A DNA stretch of 64,000 nt. Origin: an uncultured Marinobacter sp. GTDB taxonomy: Bacteria > Pseudomonadota > Gammaproteobacteria > Pseudomonadales > Oleiphilaceae. The first letter of the stretch is position 1; each line of letters starts with the position of its first letter. Positions 25,361 to 34,400 of this stretch are shown piece after piece. Location of the stretch: contig NZ_CANLBK010000004.1 in assembly GCF_947488835.1 (NCBI RefSeq), positions 62,001 to 126,000 on the forward strand, given 5' to 3'. The notes under the pieces were generated by a model. That model did not search any database. It had not been told where the DNA came from and saw only the letters and a program-made list of their open reading frames with translations. The position numbers and the translations under genes are program-made.

Positions 25361-26425
25361 CTAGCCGGAAACGGGAGTTGGAGGGGCGTTGGTATTCTGG
25401 TCGCCAGCTGCCAGGCTGGTTGCACTCACGACCTGGTTGCGCCCTCTTGATTTGGCATCGTAGAGCGCCTGGTCGGCACGGTTCAGCCAGACAGACCAGG
25501 TTTCACCCTTACTGACCTCGGCAATGCTGGCGCTTGCCGTTACCTTGATATCTTCAAGAAACGGCCGGGCGCTGATGCTCGTGAGCAATTGATGGGCAAG
25601 AAGATTGCCCTCATGCTGATTGGTTTCGGGCAGAACGATCATGAACTCTTCACCACCGATCCGGAAAATCTGGTCGCTTTCCCTGAGGCGCTTACGCAGT
25701 CGCAACGCCATTTCTTTCAGCACTTTGTCCCCCGCCAAGTGGCCCCATTGATCGTTGATCAGTTTGAAGTAATCCAGATCCAGAAGAACCATGCTGGATA
25801 CTCGCCCGTAGCGTTCACGCATCTGGATTTGGCCGTTCAGGATGTCAGCCAGCTGTGATCGGTTGAGGCAGCCGGTAAGGGGGTCGGTGGTTGCCAGCCG
25901 GGTGAGTTCCATTTGTAACTTGCCCACCAGCCAGGCGAAAATCATGGAGAACAGACAGGTAAGCCCCAGCGAGAAGGTAATGCGCCAGAAATCTGCTTCG
26001 GGAAACTTCATGAAAGAAACCACTGCCATGACGGTCACAAAAATGGTGTTGCTGGCAATGGCTTCCCGGATTGGAAGCAGGAAAAACAGCGCTGAAGCAG
26101 CAGGGTATGCCCAGTACAAACCGGCATGCCCGTTAATGGCCGTTGAATAGGCGGCGCACACCACTGCAAGCAAAGGAAACAACCGGCCTTTCAGGAAGTA
26201 GGTGGAGCGAAAGCGCAACAGGGCCATGACAGCAAGCGCATTGCCACAGAATAGAATCAGCATTCCGGAGAGCAGAAAGTGGTGATGCTGCCACTGCACG
26301 ACGACAAGCGGCGCGACTGCAATGAAAGCCCAAAAATGCAGGTGATAGACCAGTTGCCGCTTGAAACCAAGCACCGCAAGGGTCGGGTTGGTTGAGGTGG
26401 AATCCGTCGAGGTAAACGCGCTCAC
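25361..26425 (-). CDS. Membrane diguanylate cyclase (multi-span, GGEEF)
   Basis: 354 residues. Five to six hydrophobic helices fill residues 25-190 without a large periplasmic domain. A GGDEF domain follows (TRLATTDPLTGCLNRSQL onwards). The active motif is RIGGEEF (about 256), and RESD lies five residues before it as an intact inhibitory site, so an active, product-inhibited cyclase is expected. GTG 26425 follows GGAG by six bases. It is divergent from the patatin-like gene across about 210 bases and converges with the alpha/beta hydrolase gene. Confidence 0.87.
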   Translation of the reverse strand: MSAFTSTDSTSTNPTLAVLGFKRQLVYHLHFWAFIAVAPLVVVQWQHHHFLLSGMLILFCGNALAVMALLRFRSTYFLKGRLFPLLAVVCAAYSTAINGHAGLYWAYPAASALFFLLPIREAIASNTIFVTVMAVVSFMKFPEADFWRITFSLGLTCLFSMIFAWLVGKLQMELTRLATTDPLTGCLNRSQLADILNGQIQMRERYGRVSSMVLLDLDYFKLINDQWGHLAGDKVLKEMALRLRKRLRESDQIFRIGGEEFMIVLPETNQHEGNLLAHQLLTSISARPFLEDIKVTASASIAEVSKGETWSVWLNRADQALYDAKSRGRNQVVSATSLAAGDQNTNAPPTPVSG

Positions 26426-26635
26426 AGCAAGCTCCGGCTGTTTTTGTAATATCGCCCAGCTGCTGAAAGCGGGCGTGTGTTCAAGTCTAGCATGGGTATT
26501 CTCCAGTGGAGCTGAAGTATCTGAGTATCGATAGTATTAGTTTTGTTATGTTGGCCCATAGTGACCACTTCGTTAAAATCCATACCTCGTCTGAACCTAT
26601 TATTATTCATGCTGAACGCTGACAGGAACGCCGCC

Positions 26636-27718
26636 ATGACCGCCATCCATACCCGTGCCCCGGCACTGACTATCCGGGCAGGCCGTCGAACCCTGCAGCG
26701 GTTGCAGGAAAAACCCCTGACGCCGGATGATGTGCACGTTATCCCCGGTGCGGCTGGCGGCCCCAAAGCCCTTGGGCTCAGCGGCCTGGATAAAGCCATC
26801 TTTGGGGATTGGCTGCCCCGGGTTGAACAGGAGCGCGCCCTGATAGGCTCCTCCATCGGCAGCTGGCGGTTTGCTGCCATTGCCTCCTCGGACAACCCAC
26901 GGGCACAACTTACCCGGCTGGCGGAGCTTTACACGGCCCAACGCTTCGAAAAAGGGGTCAGTGCGGCTGAGGTTACGCGCCAAAGTGTTAAATTCCTTGA
27001 AGAACTGATTGGCGGCCGTGAGGATTATATTCTTGAACACCCCTGGTATCGCCTGAATGTAATGGTGGTTCGCAGCTTGGGCATGCTCGAACCAGACACC
27101 AAAGCGCGCCTGAGCCTCGGGTTGATGAGCGCCATAAGTGCTAATGCCGTTGGCCGACGACACCTTGGGCGTTTCATGGAGCGGGGTATTCTTCACGATG
27201 CCAGATTGAAGGCGCCATTGTCGCCGTTGGCGGATTTTTCAAGCCATGAAGTGCCTTTGAGCCGCGACAACTTGCACTCTGCATTATTAGCCTCTGCGTC
27301 CATACCCATGGTGATGTCCGGTGTCCGGAATATTCCAGGCGCTCCGCAGGGTATATACAGAGATGGTGGGCTTTTGGATTATCATCTCGATCTGCCCTAT
27401 GAACAGCCGGGCGTGGTTTTGTATCCGCACTTCACCGATCGAATTGTGCCTGGCTGGTTTGACAAGACCCTGCCATGGCGTCGCGGTGATGGGACTCGGC
27501 TGCAGGATGTGCTGCTGGTAGCGCCGTCGAAGGATTATCTGGGGCACTTACCGGACCGCAAGCTCCCGGATCGTAAGGATTTCGAAACCTATCTGGGCAA
27601 TGACGGAGGCCGGGAGCGCTCATGGCAGAAAGCGATTGCCGAAAGCGAGCGCCTGGGAGACGAGTTCCTTGAGCTACTGGAAACCGGCCGTTTGATGGAC
27701 GTTATTCAGCCTTTGTGA
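26636..27718 (+). CDS. Patatin-like phospholipase/acyl hydrolase
   Basis: 360 residues. Patatin hallmarks: glycine-rich oxyanion segment GAAGGPKALG (38-47), GSSIG elbow with S73, and the dyad aspartate D243 in YRDGGLLDYHLD. It probably hydrolyses acyl ester bonds of lipids. No signal peptide is seen with ATG 26636 (AGGA nine bases upstream); ATG 26609 is also in frame. It differs from ExoU-like patatins by lacking long extra domains. The 3' end converges on znuB with an 18-base gap. Confidence 0.75.
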   Translation: MTAIHTRAPALTIRAGRRTLQRLQEKPLTPDDVHVIPGAAGGPKALGLSGLDKAIFGDWLPRVEQERALIGSSIGSWRFAAIASSDNPRAQLTRLAELYTAQRFEKGVSAAEVTRQSVKFLEELIGGREDYILEHPWYRLNVMVVRSLGMLEPDTKARLSLGLMSAISANAVGRRHLGRFMERGILHDARLKAPLSPLADFSSHEVPLSRDNLHSALLASASIPMVMSGVRNIPGAPQGIYRDGGLLDYHLDLPYEQPGVVLYPHFTDRIVPGWFDKTLPWRRGDGTRLQDVLLVAPSKDYLGHLPDRKLPDRKDFETYLGNDGGRERSWQKAIAESERLGDEFLELLETGRLMDVIQPL

Positions 27719-27736
27719 TGCATAGCGAGCCGCTGC

Positions 27737-28561
27737 TCAGGCAGGACGGCTTGCGGAGAGCCGGCCAGCGCCGCCGTAAACAACCAGAAATGTTGCAAAA
27801 GCCGTTACCACCACGGATGGGCCTGCGGGCGTGTCCAGGTGCCACGACATACTCAGGCCGCCCGCTACCGCAACAAACCCGAATCCAACCGCCAGCGCTG
27901 CCATCTGTTCCGGGGTGCTGGCCAGCCTGCGCGCGGTGGCGGCGGGAATGATCAACATAGCGGTAATAAGCAATACGCCCACCATCTTCATGGCAACGGC
28001 AATCACCAGCGCAAACATCAACATCAGCAGCAGGCGAAGACGCTCAACCGGCACCCCTTCCACCCTCGCCAGCTCCTCGTGAATGGTGCTCATCAGCAAG
28101 CCGCGCCAAAGCACGGCTAATAGCGTCAGGATCACAACAGCGCCGCCATAAATCCACAGCAGGTCGTTTCGGTTCATGGCTAGCAGATCGCCGAACAGAA
28201 GGCCGGTCAGGTCAATCCGTACATCCGGCATAAAGCTCAGCGCGACCAGGCCAATGGCCAGGGCGCTATGGGCAAGAATGCCCAGCAAGGTGTCTGTCGC
28301 CAGGGTTTTGTTGCGGGAAAACAGCAACAGCGCCATGGCGAGCACAACGCTGGTGATAAGGACGCCAAGGTTCAGTGGAAGACTGAACAGAAAGCTCAGC
28401 GCTATGCCCAGCAGCGCAGAATGCGCGAGAGTGTCGCCGAAATAGGCCATCCTCCGCCATACCACAAAACAGCCCAGCGGCCCGGCAATCAGGGCAACGC
28501 CCAAACCACCAATGAGGGCCCGCCAGAAGAAGTCGTTCAGCACTGTATCAATGATGCTCAT
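27737..28561 (-). CDS. znuB: Zinc ABC transporter permease ZnuB
   Basis: 274 residues from ATG 28561 (MSIIDTVLNDFFWRALIGG), with seven to eight hydrophobic helices of the ABC-3 permease family (GPLGCFVVWRRMAYFGDTLAHSALLG, ARVEGVPVERLR, AMLIIPAATARRLASTPEQM). It forms the membrane channel for zinc uptake. Its start overlaps the znuC 3' end by 14 bases. No znuA binding-protein gene occurs in this window, so ZnuA must be encoded elsewhere. Confidence 0.92.
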   Translation of the reverse strand: MSIIDTVLNDFFWRALIGGLGVALIAGPLGCFVVWRRMAYFGDTLAHSALLGIALSFLFSLPLNLGVLITSVVLAMALLLFSRNKTLATDTLLGILAHSALAIGLVALSFMPDVRIDLTGLLFGDLLAMNRNDLLWIYGGAVVILTLLAVLWRGLLMSTIHEELARVEGVPVERLRLLLMLMFALVIAVAMKMVGVLLITAMLIIPAATARRLASTPEQMAALAVGFGFVAVAGGLSMSWHLDTPAGPSVVVTAFATFLVVYGGAGRLSASRPA

Positions 28562-29336
28562 GGTCGCACTCCCCATGTTCGTTGGCTGAACCTGAATGGT
28601 CTGTGCCAACCACGTTGCCGCTCAGATCGTGGCTGTGGTTATGGTTGTGGTGATACACCGCCAGAGACTCCGCAACCGGCCGGCCGAAGGTTTCAATAAA
28701 CGCCGGATCGTGTGAAATGTCGGCAGGGTGTCCGCTACAACATACGTGCTGGTTCAGGCAGATCACCTTGTCGGTTGCGGCCATAACCAAATGCAAATCG
28801 TGAGAAATCATGATGACGCCGCAGTTGAGTTCATCTCTAAGTTGACGAATTAAATCATAAAGCGCCGCCTGGCCGTTGATATCGACACCTTGTGCAGGTT
28901 CATCAAGCACCAGGAGATCCGGTTTCCGTACCAGTGCCCGGGCCAGCAAAAGGCGCTGCTGCTCTCCTCCTGACAAATGGTGGACAGATGCCTTCAGCAG
29001 ATGGCTGACACCGGTTCGATCCAGCGCAGCGACGCAGGCTGCAAGAGGTTGGCCGCTGAGCAACATGAAGCGCTCTACGCTCAGGGGAAGCGTTGATTCA
29101 AGGCTTAGATGTTGGGGGACATACCCGATCACCACGCCCTTTGCGCGCAGGATACGGCCGCTTGTAGCGGCCTGTATGCCCAGAACCGCCTTGATCAGGG
29201 TGGTTTTGCCGGCGCCGTTTGGGCCAATGATGGTAATGATATCGCCCCGGTGCAGCACCAGGCTGACCCGATCAACAACCGGGCGGTCATCAAACCGGAC
29301 CGTAAGGTTTTCGATGGCAACCAGCGGTTCATCCAT
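28548..29336 (-). CDS. znuC: Zinc ABC transporter ATPase ZnuC
   Basis: 262 residues. Walker A GPNGAGKTTL, signature LSGGEQQR, Walker B LLVLDEPAQGVD and switch ISHDLHL are present. The C-terminus is histidine-rich (YHHNHNHSHD and CDHEHH), typical of ZnuC and probably zinc-binding. It overlaps zur by 8 bases upstream and znuB by 14 bases downstream, so all three genes are translationally linked. Confidence 0.94.
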   Translation of the reverse strand: MDEPLVAIENLTVRFDDRPVVDRVSLVLHRGDIITIIGPNGAGKTTLIKAVLGIQAATSGRILRAKGVVIGYVPQHLSLESTLPLSVERFMLLSGQPLAACVAALDRTGVSHLLKASVHHLSGGEQQRLLLARALVRKPDLLVLDEPAQGVDINGQAALYDLIRQLRDELNCGVIMISHDLHLVMAATDKVICLNQHVCCSGHPADISHDPAFIETFGRPVAESLAVYHHNHNHSHDLSGNVVGTDHSGSANEHGECDHEHH

Positions 29337-29820
29337 TAGGTTGCTCTCCCTGACAGCTGGGGCACAGGCCTGCTATTTCAAGAGTTATGGATTCGGTAAC
29401 GAATGCTTCGGCGCCGGCCGCTTCGTGTATGGCTTTGGAGACAGTTGTGTCTGTTAACTCCAGAGCATTGCCGCAAGAGCGGCAGATGAGAAACATCCCT
29501 GTGTGATGCTCGCCAGCATGGGCACAGCCGATAAAGGCATTCAGGGAGGCTATACGGTGCACCAGCCCGTACTGTTGCAGGAAGTCGAGTGCCCGGTAGA
29601 CCGTCGGAGGCGCAGCACTGTGGCCTTCTGATGCCAACTTCGCCAGTACGTCGTATGCGCCGAGTGGTCTGTGGGATTCCCAGATAAGCTCAAGAACTCG
29701 CTCACGGGTGGGTGTCAGGCGAGCATGCTGCTCTTGGCAGATGGCTCTGGCTTCAGCCAAAGCCTGGCTGACACAGTCATCGTGGTTGTGAGGGCGGTAA
29801 GGTAGCGCGCGCGCGGACAT
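29329..29820 (-). CDS. zur: Zinc uptake regulator Zur (Fur family)
   Basis: 163 residues. The winged HTH contains RLTPTRERVLELIW and AAPPTVYRALDFLQQYGLVHRI, the dimerisation part has the His/Glu-rich AHAGEHHTGMF, and the structural zinc site is CRSCG with CPSC. It represses zinc-uptake genes when zinc is replete. As first gene of zur-znuC-znuB with a Zur-like box just upstream, it should control its own operon. Confidence 0.92.
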   Translation of the reverse strand: MSARALPYRPHNHDDCVSQALAEARAICQEQHARLTPTRERVLELIWESHRPLGAYDVLAKLASEGHSAAPPTVYRALDFLQQYGLVHRIASLNAFIGCAHAGEHHTGMFLICRSCGNALELTDTTVSKAIHEAAGAEAFVTESITLEIAGLCPSCQGEQPNG

Positions 29821-29836
29821 GATCGGAATCCTGCAG

Positions 29837-29859
29837 AATTTGTAACATTATAACATCCG
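29837..29859. promoter_or_regulatory. Putative Zur box upstream of zur-znuCB
   Basis: On the minus strand the core reads ATGTTATAAT followed by GTTACA, close to the gammaproteobacterial Zur palindrome (GAAATGTTATA then TATAACATTTC). One half is a near-perfect match, the other degenerate. It ends about 17 bases before the zur start, so a bound repressor would block transcription or initiation. Confidence 0.6.
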
Positions 29860-29896
29860 CAGGAGCCCGACTGCCAAGGGTAAGAATCGAGAAGGC

Positions 29897-30358
29897 TTAT
29901 ACCAGGGAATCGCTGGCGAGAGATTCAAGGTAATCCAGGTTAGGAATCCAGGCCGTTTCGCCGTCAACGTCAACGAGCATAAGATCAGCAGGCCCGTTTT
30001 CTGCCTCCATTTTCTTGATCTGCTCTTCGGTAATGCGAACCTGGCTTGGAATGCCCTGAGTAATCAGTGCCAAGAAACGCAGCTTTTTGTTGTTGTCGGT
30101 GATGCTATTGAGCACCACAATTCGGCCCCGATTTTCACCAGGTACGGACAAGGTTCCGCCATTGGCTGCATCGTAGGAAATAACAGGCAGGTTAAGGCCT
30201 CGCCATTCCAGGCGGCCAGCAAGCCAGTCAGGTGCCCCGACGCCGGCCTCACTGCTGGCGTAGTCCACCACTTCGGCAATGGATACGTTGGGCAGTAAAA
30301 GTTGCCGCCCGCTCACGGGAATCATGACGCAGGAGAGGGTTTGGCTGTTGTCATTCAT
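29897..30358 (-). CDS. chpC: CheW-like protein ChpC of the Pil-Chp system
   Basis: 153 residues with a CheW fold (VMIPVSGRQLLLPNVSIAEVVDY, WRGLNLPVISYD, RIVVLNSI). In Pseudomonas aeruginosa chpC is the last gene of pilGHIJK-chpABC, exactly the position here, 11 bases after chpB. It presumably couples an additional chemoreceptor to the ChpA kinase. It differs from PilI, the other CheW-like protein, in length and N-terminus. Confidence 0.88.
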   Translation of the reverse strand: MNDNSQTLSCVMIPVSGRQLLLPNVSIAEVVDYASSEAGVGAPDWLAGRLEWRGLNLPVISYDAANGGTLSVPGENRGRIVVLNSITDNNKKLRFLALITQGIPSQVRITEEQIKKMEAENGPADLMLVDVDGETAWIPNLDYLESLASDSLV

Positions 30359-30369
30359 TGCTTGTGTCC

Positions 30370-31425
30370 TCAGGCGGAGCCCCGTTTCTGCCGGCCTTTC
30401 AGCAGGCAGGATTTTTCGATGGTTTTGACCAGTTCCCGGGCCAGTTGCTCCGGTGTGCCGGTAAAGCTGGAGCAGCCGGTGGCAGCCACGGAATCCGGCA
30501 TTGAGCTATTGCCGCAGCTGGAGCTCTCCTGAACCCAGATTCGGCTACCATAGGCTTTGAGCAGAGGTGCTGCAATTGCGCCGTCATTACCCATGCCGGA
30601 AAACAGAATGGCATGGCAATGGGAGCCGTAGTGGTCTGCAGTATTGAGCAACACCTGGTCAATCGACGGGCTATAAGGCCCGGGCCAAGGTGTATCCAGC
30701 TCAGTCAAAGCGCCAGTAGCAGAAAACTTCCACTCATGCTCAACCGGCATCAGTACCACATCGCCGTTTTTAACCCGGTAATTCTCTTCGGCATGCTGCA
30801 GCTTGTAATGCGCATGGCGGCCAAGCACCCGTGTGAGCACTTCGGCGAAATTCCCGTCAATATGCTGGGCATAAACGAAGCCCACTGGCAGACCCGGTGG
30901 AAGGCAGTCCAGAAACGCTTTCACGGCCGCCGGACCACCCAGCGATGCGCACAACACCCAAATCTCTTCTGCTACGGAACCCGGTGCCGCAGGGGTTAGC
31001 CACTGCGGAAGCTCCGACGATTCCGGGTTTTGCGGGGCTTCTGCTTCAAGCTCTTCGATACTGTCTTTGGAATCCAGCTGTGACAGGTCTCCCAGCTCTT
31101 GTTCCAGCTTGCCCAGCAATCGCCGTTCCCAGCGAAAATATTCTGTGCTTCCAGCCCCGGGTGCCTGATCCAATCCGAACAGAACCGGAGCCTCAGTGTT
31201 ATCCAGAAGGTAATCAAACAAGGCAGGGTGATCTGCCTCGTCTTCCAGTGTCACCAGCCAGAGCCCGGCTTCCGGGAACTCACGATGGTTCTGCAGGCGC
31301 TCCGGATCACCAGAGAAACACACCTCAAGGCCGAATTTGGCGGCCGCCGCCTGCAGTCTGTGTCGCTGCAGGACAACGTCCGAAACAATGCCGACCTGAG
31401 CCCGACCGGTTTGGCCGGCCATCAC
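30370..31425 (-). CDS. chpB: CheB-type methylesterase ChpB
   Basis: 351 residues. The C-terminal half is the CheB esterase domain: ASLGGPAAVKAF with the catalytic serine (about 159), VYAQHIDGNFAEVL with the histidine and FSGMGNDGAIAA with the aspartate. The N-terminal half is receiver-like in size but lacks a clear phospho-acceptor Asp, so control may not be by phosphorylation. It should demethylate PilJ, opposing PilK. The ATG overlaps the chpA stop by four bases. Confidence 0.9.
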   Translation of the reverse strand: MMAGQTGRAQVGIVSDVVLQRHRLQAAAAKFGLEVCFSGDPERLQNHREFPEAGLWLVTLEDEADHPALFDYLLDNTEAPVLFGLDQAPGAGSTEYFRWERRLLGKLEQELGDLSQLDSKDSIEELEAEAPQNPESSELPQWLTPAAPGSVAEEIWVLCASLGGPAAVKAFLDCLPPGLPVGFVYAQHIDGNFAEVLTRVLGRHAHYKLQHAEENYRVKNGDVVLMPVEHEWKFSATGALTELDTPWPGPYSPSIDQVLLNTADHYGSHCHAILFSGMGNDGAIAAPLLKAYGSRIWVQESSSCGNSSMPDSVAATGCSSFTGTPEQLARELVKTIEKSCLLKGRQKRGSA

Positions 31426-34400
31426 TGCTTACCGGTTAGCCGTGCTATGGTCTTCAGCAGTTCCGTCTCCTGGAACGGCTTGCCGAGGTACTCGTTTACG
31501 CCGATGGCCAATGCCCGCTCACGGTGCTTTTCGCCGGTTCGGGATGTGATCATACAGATCGGCATATCACGCAGGTTATCATCGTGCCTTACGAAGCTGG
31601 CTACCTCAAAGCCATCCATGCGTGGCATTTCAATATCCAGCAGCATGATGTCCGGCTTATGATCCTGCAGCTGCGCCACCGCATCCAGGCCATCTTTTGC
31701 AGTGATGACCTCCATGCCATTACGCTCGAGCAGGCGCGAGGTAACCTTGCGCACGGTAACCGAGTCGTCCACCACCATGACAACCGTGGCGCGCTCTTCG
31801 TAGCGGGTAGACTCTCTTGTCTTGTCCAGGTCGGCCAGACGCTGGCGCTCAGACAATATGTCGGAACGAATCATGGCGGGCAGGTCGAGAATCACCACCA
31901 CGTTGCCATCACCAAGAATGGTGGCACCGGACACACCGCGAACGGTGCCGAACTGCGGCCCCAGCGACTTAACCACGATTTCACGGCTGCCCATCAGGTT
32001 ATCTACCTGCAGAGCCATAGGTTGCTCGGCACCGCGAACCAGAATCACCGGAAGCGGCAGGGCCTGGCCCTGAAGTTTCGGATGGTGATCACTGTTCAGC
32101 AGGCTGCCAAGGTACTGCAGGCGGTATTCCTGGCCAGCGTATTCGTACATGGGCGCATCCGGCTTGTAGTATTCCTCAAGCTCGTAAGTGCTGACCCGCA
32201 CGATACCCTCGATGGTGTTGAGCGGGATGGCGTAGAAATCTTCGCCCGTGGATACCATCAGGGCCCGGTTTACCGAAACGGTAAAGGGTAACCTGACGGT
32301 GAACACGGTGCCGCGACCGACCTGCGATTCAATGTCCAGGCTGCCGCCCAGCTGTTTGATTTCACTGGCGACCACGTCCATACCAACGCCACGACCGGAA
32401 ATCTGGGTAATGTTCTGTGCGGTTGAGAACCCGGGCTGCACGATAAACTGCAGAATCTCGCGTTCGGAGAGTTCTTCATCCTCCCGCAACAGCCCTTGGC
32501 GAATAGCCTTTTCCCGGATGACATTTGAAGGGATACCAGCACCGTCGTCTACCATGCGCAGAACCACGTCGCCACCTTCGCGTGCCAGCGACAGGGTGAC
32601 TGCACCTGCTTCCGCTTTGCCGTTCTTCTTTCGGTCCGCCGGCTTTTCAATGCCGTGGTCAATGGCGTTACGCAGCATGTGTTCGAGCGGCGCAATCATT
32701 CGCTCAAGTATGGTGCGGTCCATTTCGCCTTCGGCGTTGCGTACATCAAACTCAACTTTCTTGCCCAGCTCACCGCTGATCTGGCGAACAATCCGGCGCA
32801 AGCGCGGCACCATGGAAGAGAACGGAATCATTCGGGTCTTCATCAGACCTTCCTGAAGTTCCGTGTTAATACGGGACTGCTGAACCAGCAGGGTTTCTGT
32901 ATCCCGCACCCGGTCGGCAAGGGTTTCGCGCAGATCTGCGAGGTCTGAAGACGATTCCGTCAGAGCCCGCGACAACTGCTGAATGGAGGAATACCTGTCC
33001 ATTTCCAACGGATCGAAATCGTCCCCGTAATCTGGACCATGCTCTTTCTCGGCACTGAACAGAATCTGTGCTTCGGTTTCGATTTCCATCCGGCGCAACT
33101 GTTCCCGCAAACGCTCGATGGTGGCAGCCATTTCATCCAGAGTATGGCTGAAGTCGCTGCTTTGCTGTTCCAGTCGACCACGGGTAATACTGGTTTCACC
33201 GGCCAGGTTAACCAGATCATCCAGCAAGGGAGCAGATACCCGAATGGTTTCCTGTGCTGCGCGCTGTGCATCAACAATGCGCTTTGAGGTTTTGGCCCTG
33301 GCAGGCGCAGGCTTTGGTGTAGGCTCTGCTGGCGCCTCTGGCGTTTCGGGTACTTGTACTTCCGGTGCAGCTTCGGCCACAGGTGCGGGCGCCACTGCGC
33401 CAGACTCGTAGCGTTCGCGTATGTCAGCAACCAGGGCAATGATACCGTCGTGATCTTCGGTAATGGCTTGCCACTGGGTGTCATCAGGTGACTTGCCTGC
33501 CAGGTCAATCAAGCGTGATTCAAAATTGTGGGCCTTATCACCCAGCAGCGTGAGCTGGGATAAACGGGCACCGCCCTTCAAGGTATGCAGTGCGCGTTGA
33601 GCTTCCTGATTGAAGTGTTTGCTGGCAGGATCCTTGCGCCAATCTGCAAGAAGGTGCTCCAGCTGGTCCATGATCTCGCCAGCCTCTTCCAGGAAGATCT
33701 CCAGAATCTCTGGATCAATCGCTTCCTGATCAGCGGTGGCCGTTACTTCTGGTGACGCTTCAAAATTGTCTGATTCCAGAGTTTGGGCACTGCTGAAGGA
33801 CATCAGAAGATCGGGGTCTGCCGCTGGCTCTGTACCAAACGCCAGCTCACCGAGCATGGACTTCAGGTTATCAAGTCCGCGGGTGCTCAGGGCTAATAGA
33901 AGCCGCTGGTTACCGGGGATCGATGTTACCGCTTCGAGGGCGCCAGCCCAAGCGTCCGCCAGTTCAGCGATGGGATCGACATCGGATAGTCGAGCGCCAC
34001 CTTTGAGTGTGTGCAGTTCTTGCTGAAGCTGTGGAACGCCATGCATTGCCTGGGGGTCTTCACGCCATTGGTCGAGGCACTCGCTGATGGCGTCGTAGAT
34101 CTCATGGCCTTCATCCAGGAAAATATTGGCAATGTCGTCGTCATGGCTTGCGTCAGCTTGCGTGATTTCCGGAAGTGGTGCCGGAGTATCAATGTCTGCT
34201 GACTCAACCTCAGTCTCAACAACTGTCTCTGTGGGCGAGGATTCGCCACGGAGAATCGCTTCGACCTGATCCACCAGATCGTTGGCGGGCGGGCAGGGCT
34301 TCTGGGTAGCAACCTGTTCAACCATCTGCGCCAGTCGGTCGTGGCATGCAAACAGCAGGTCGTTCATTGCACTGCTGGAAGCAAGCTGGCCCTCAGCTAC

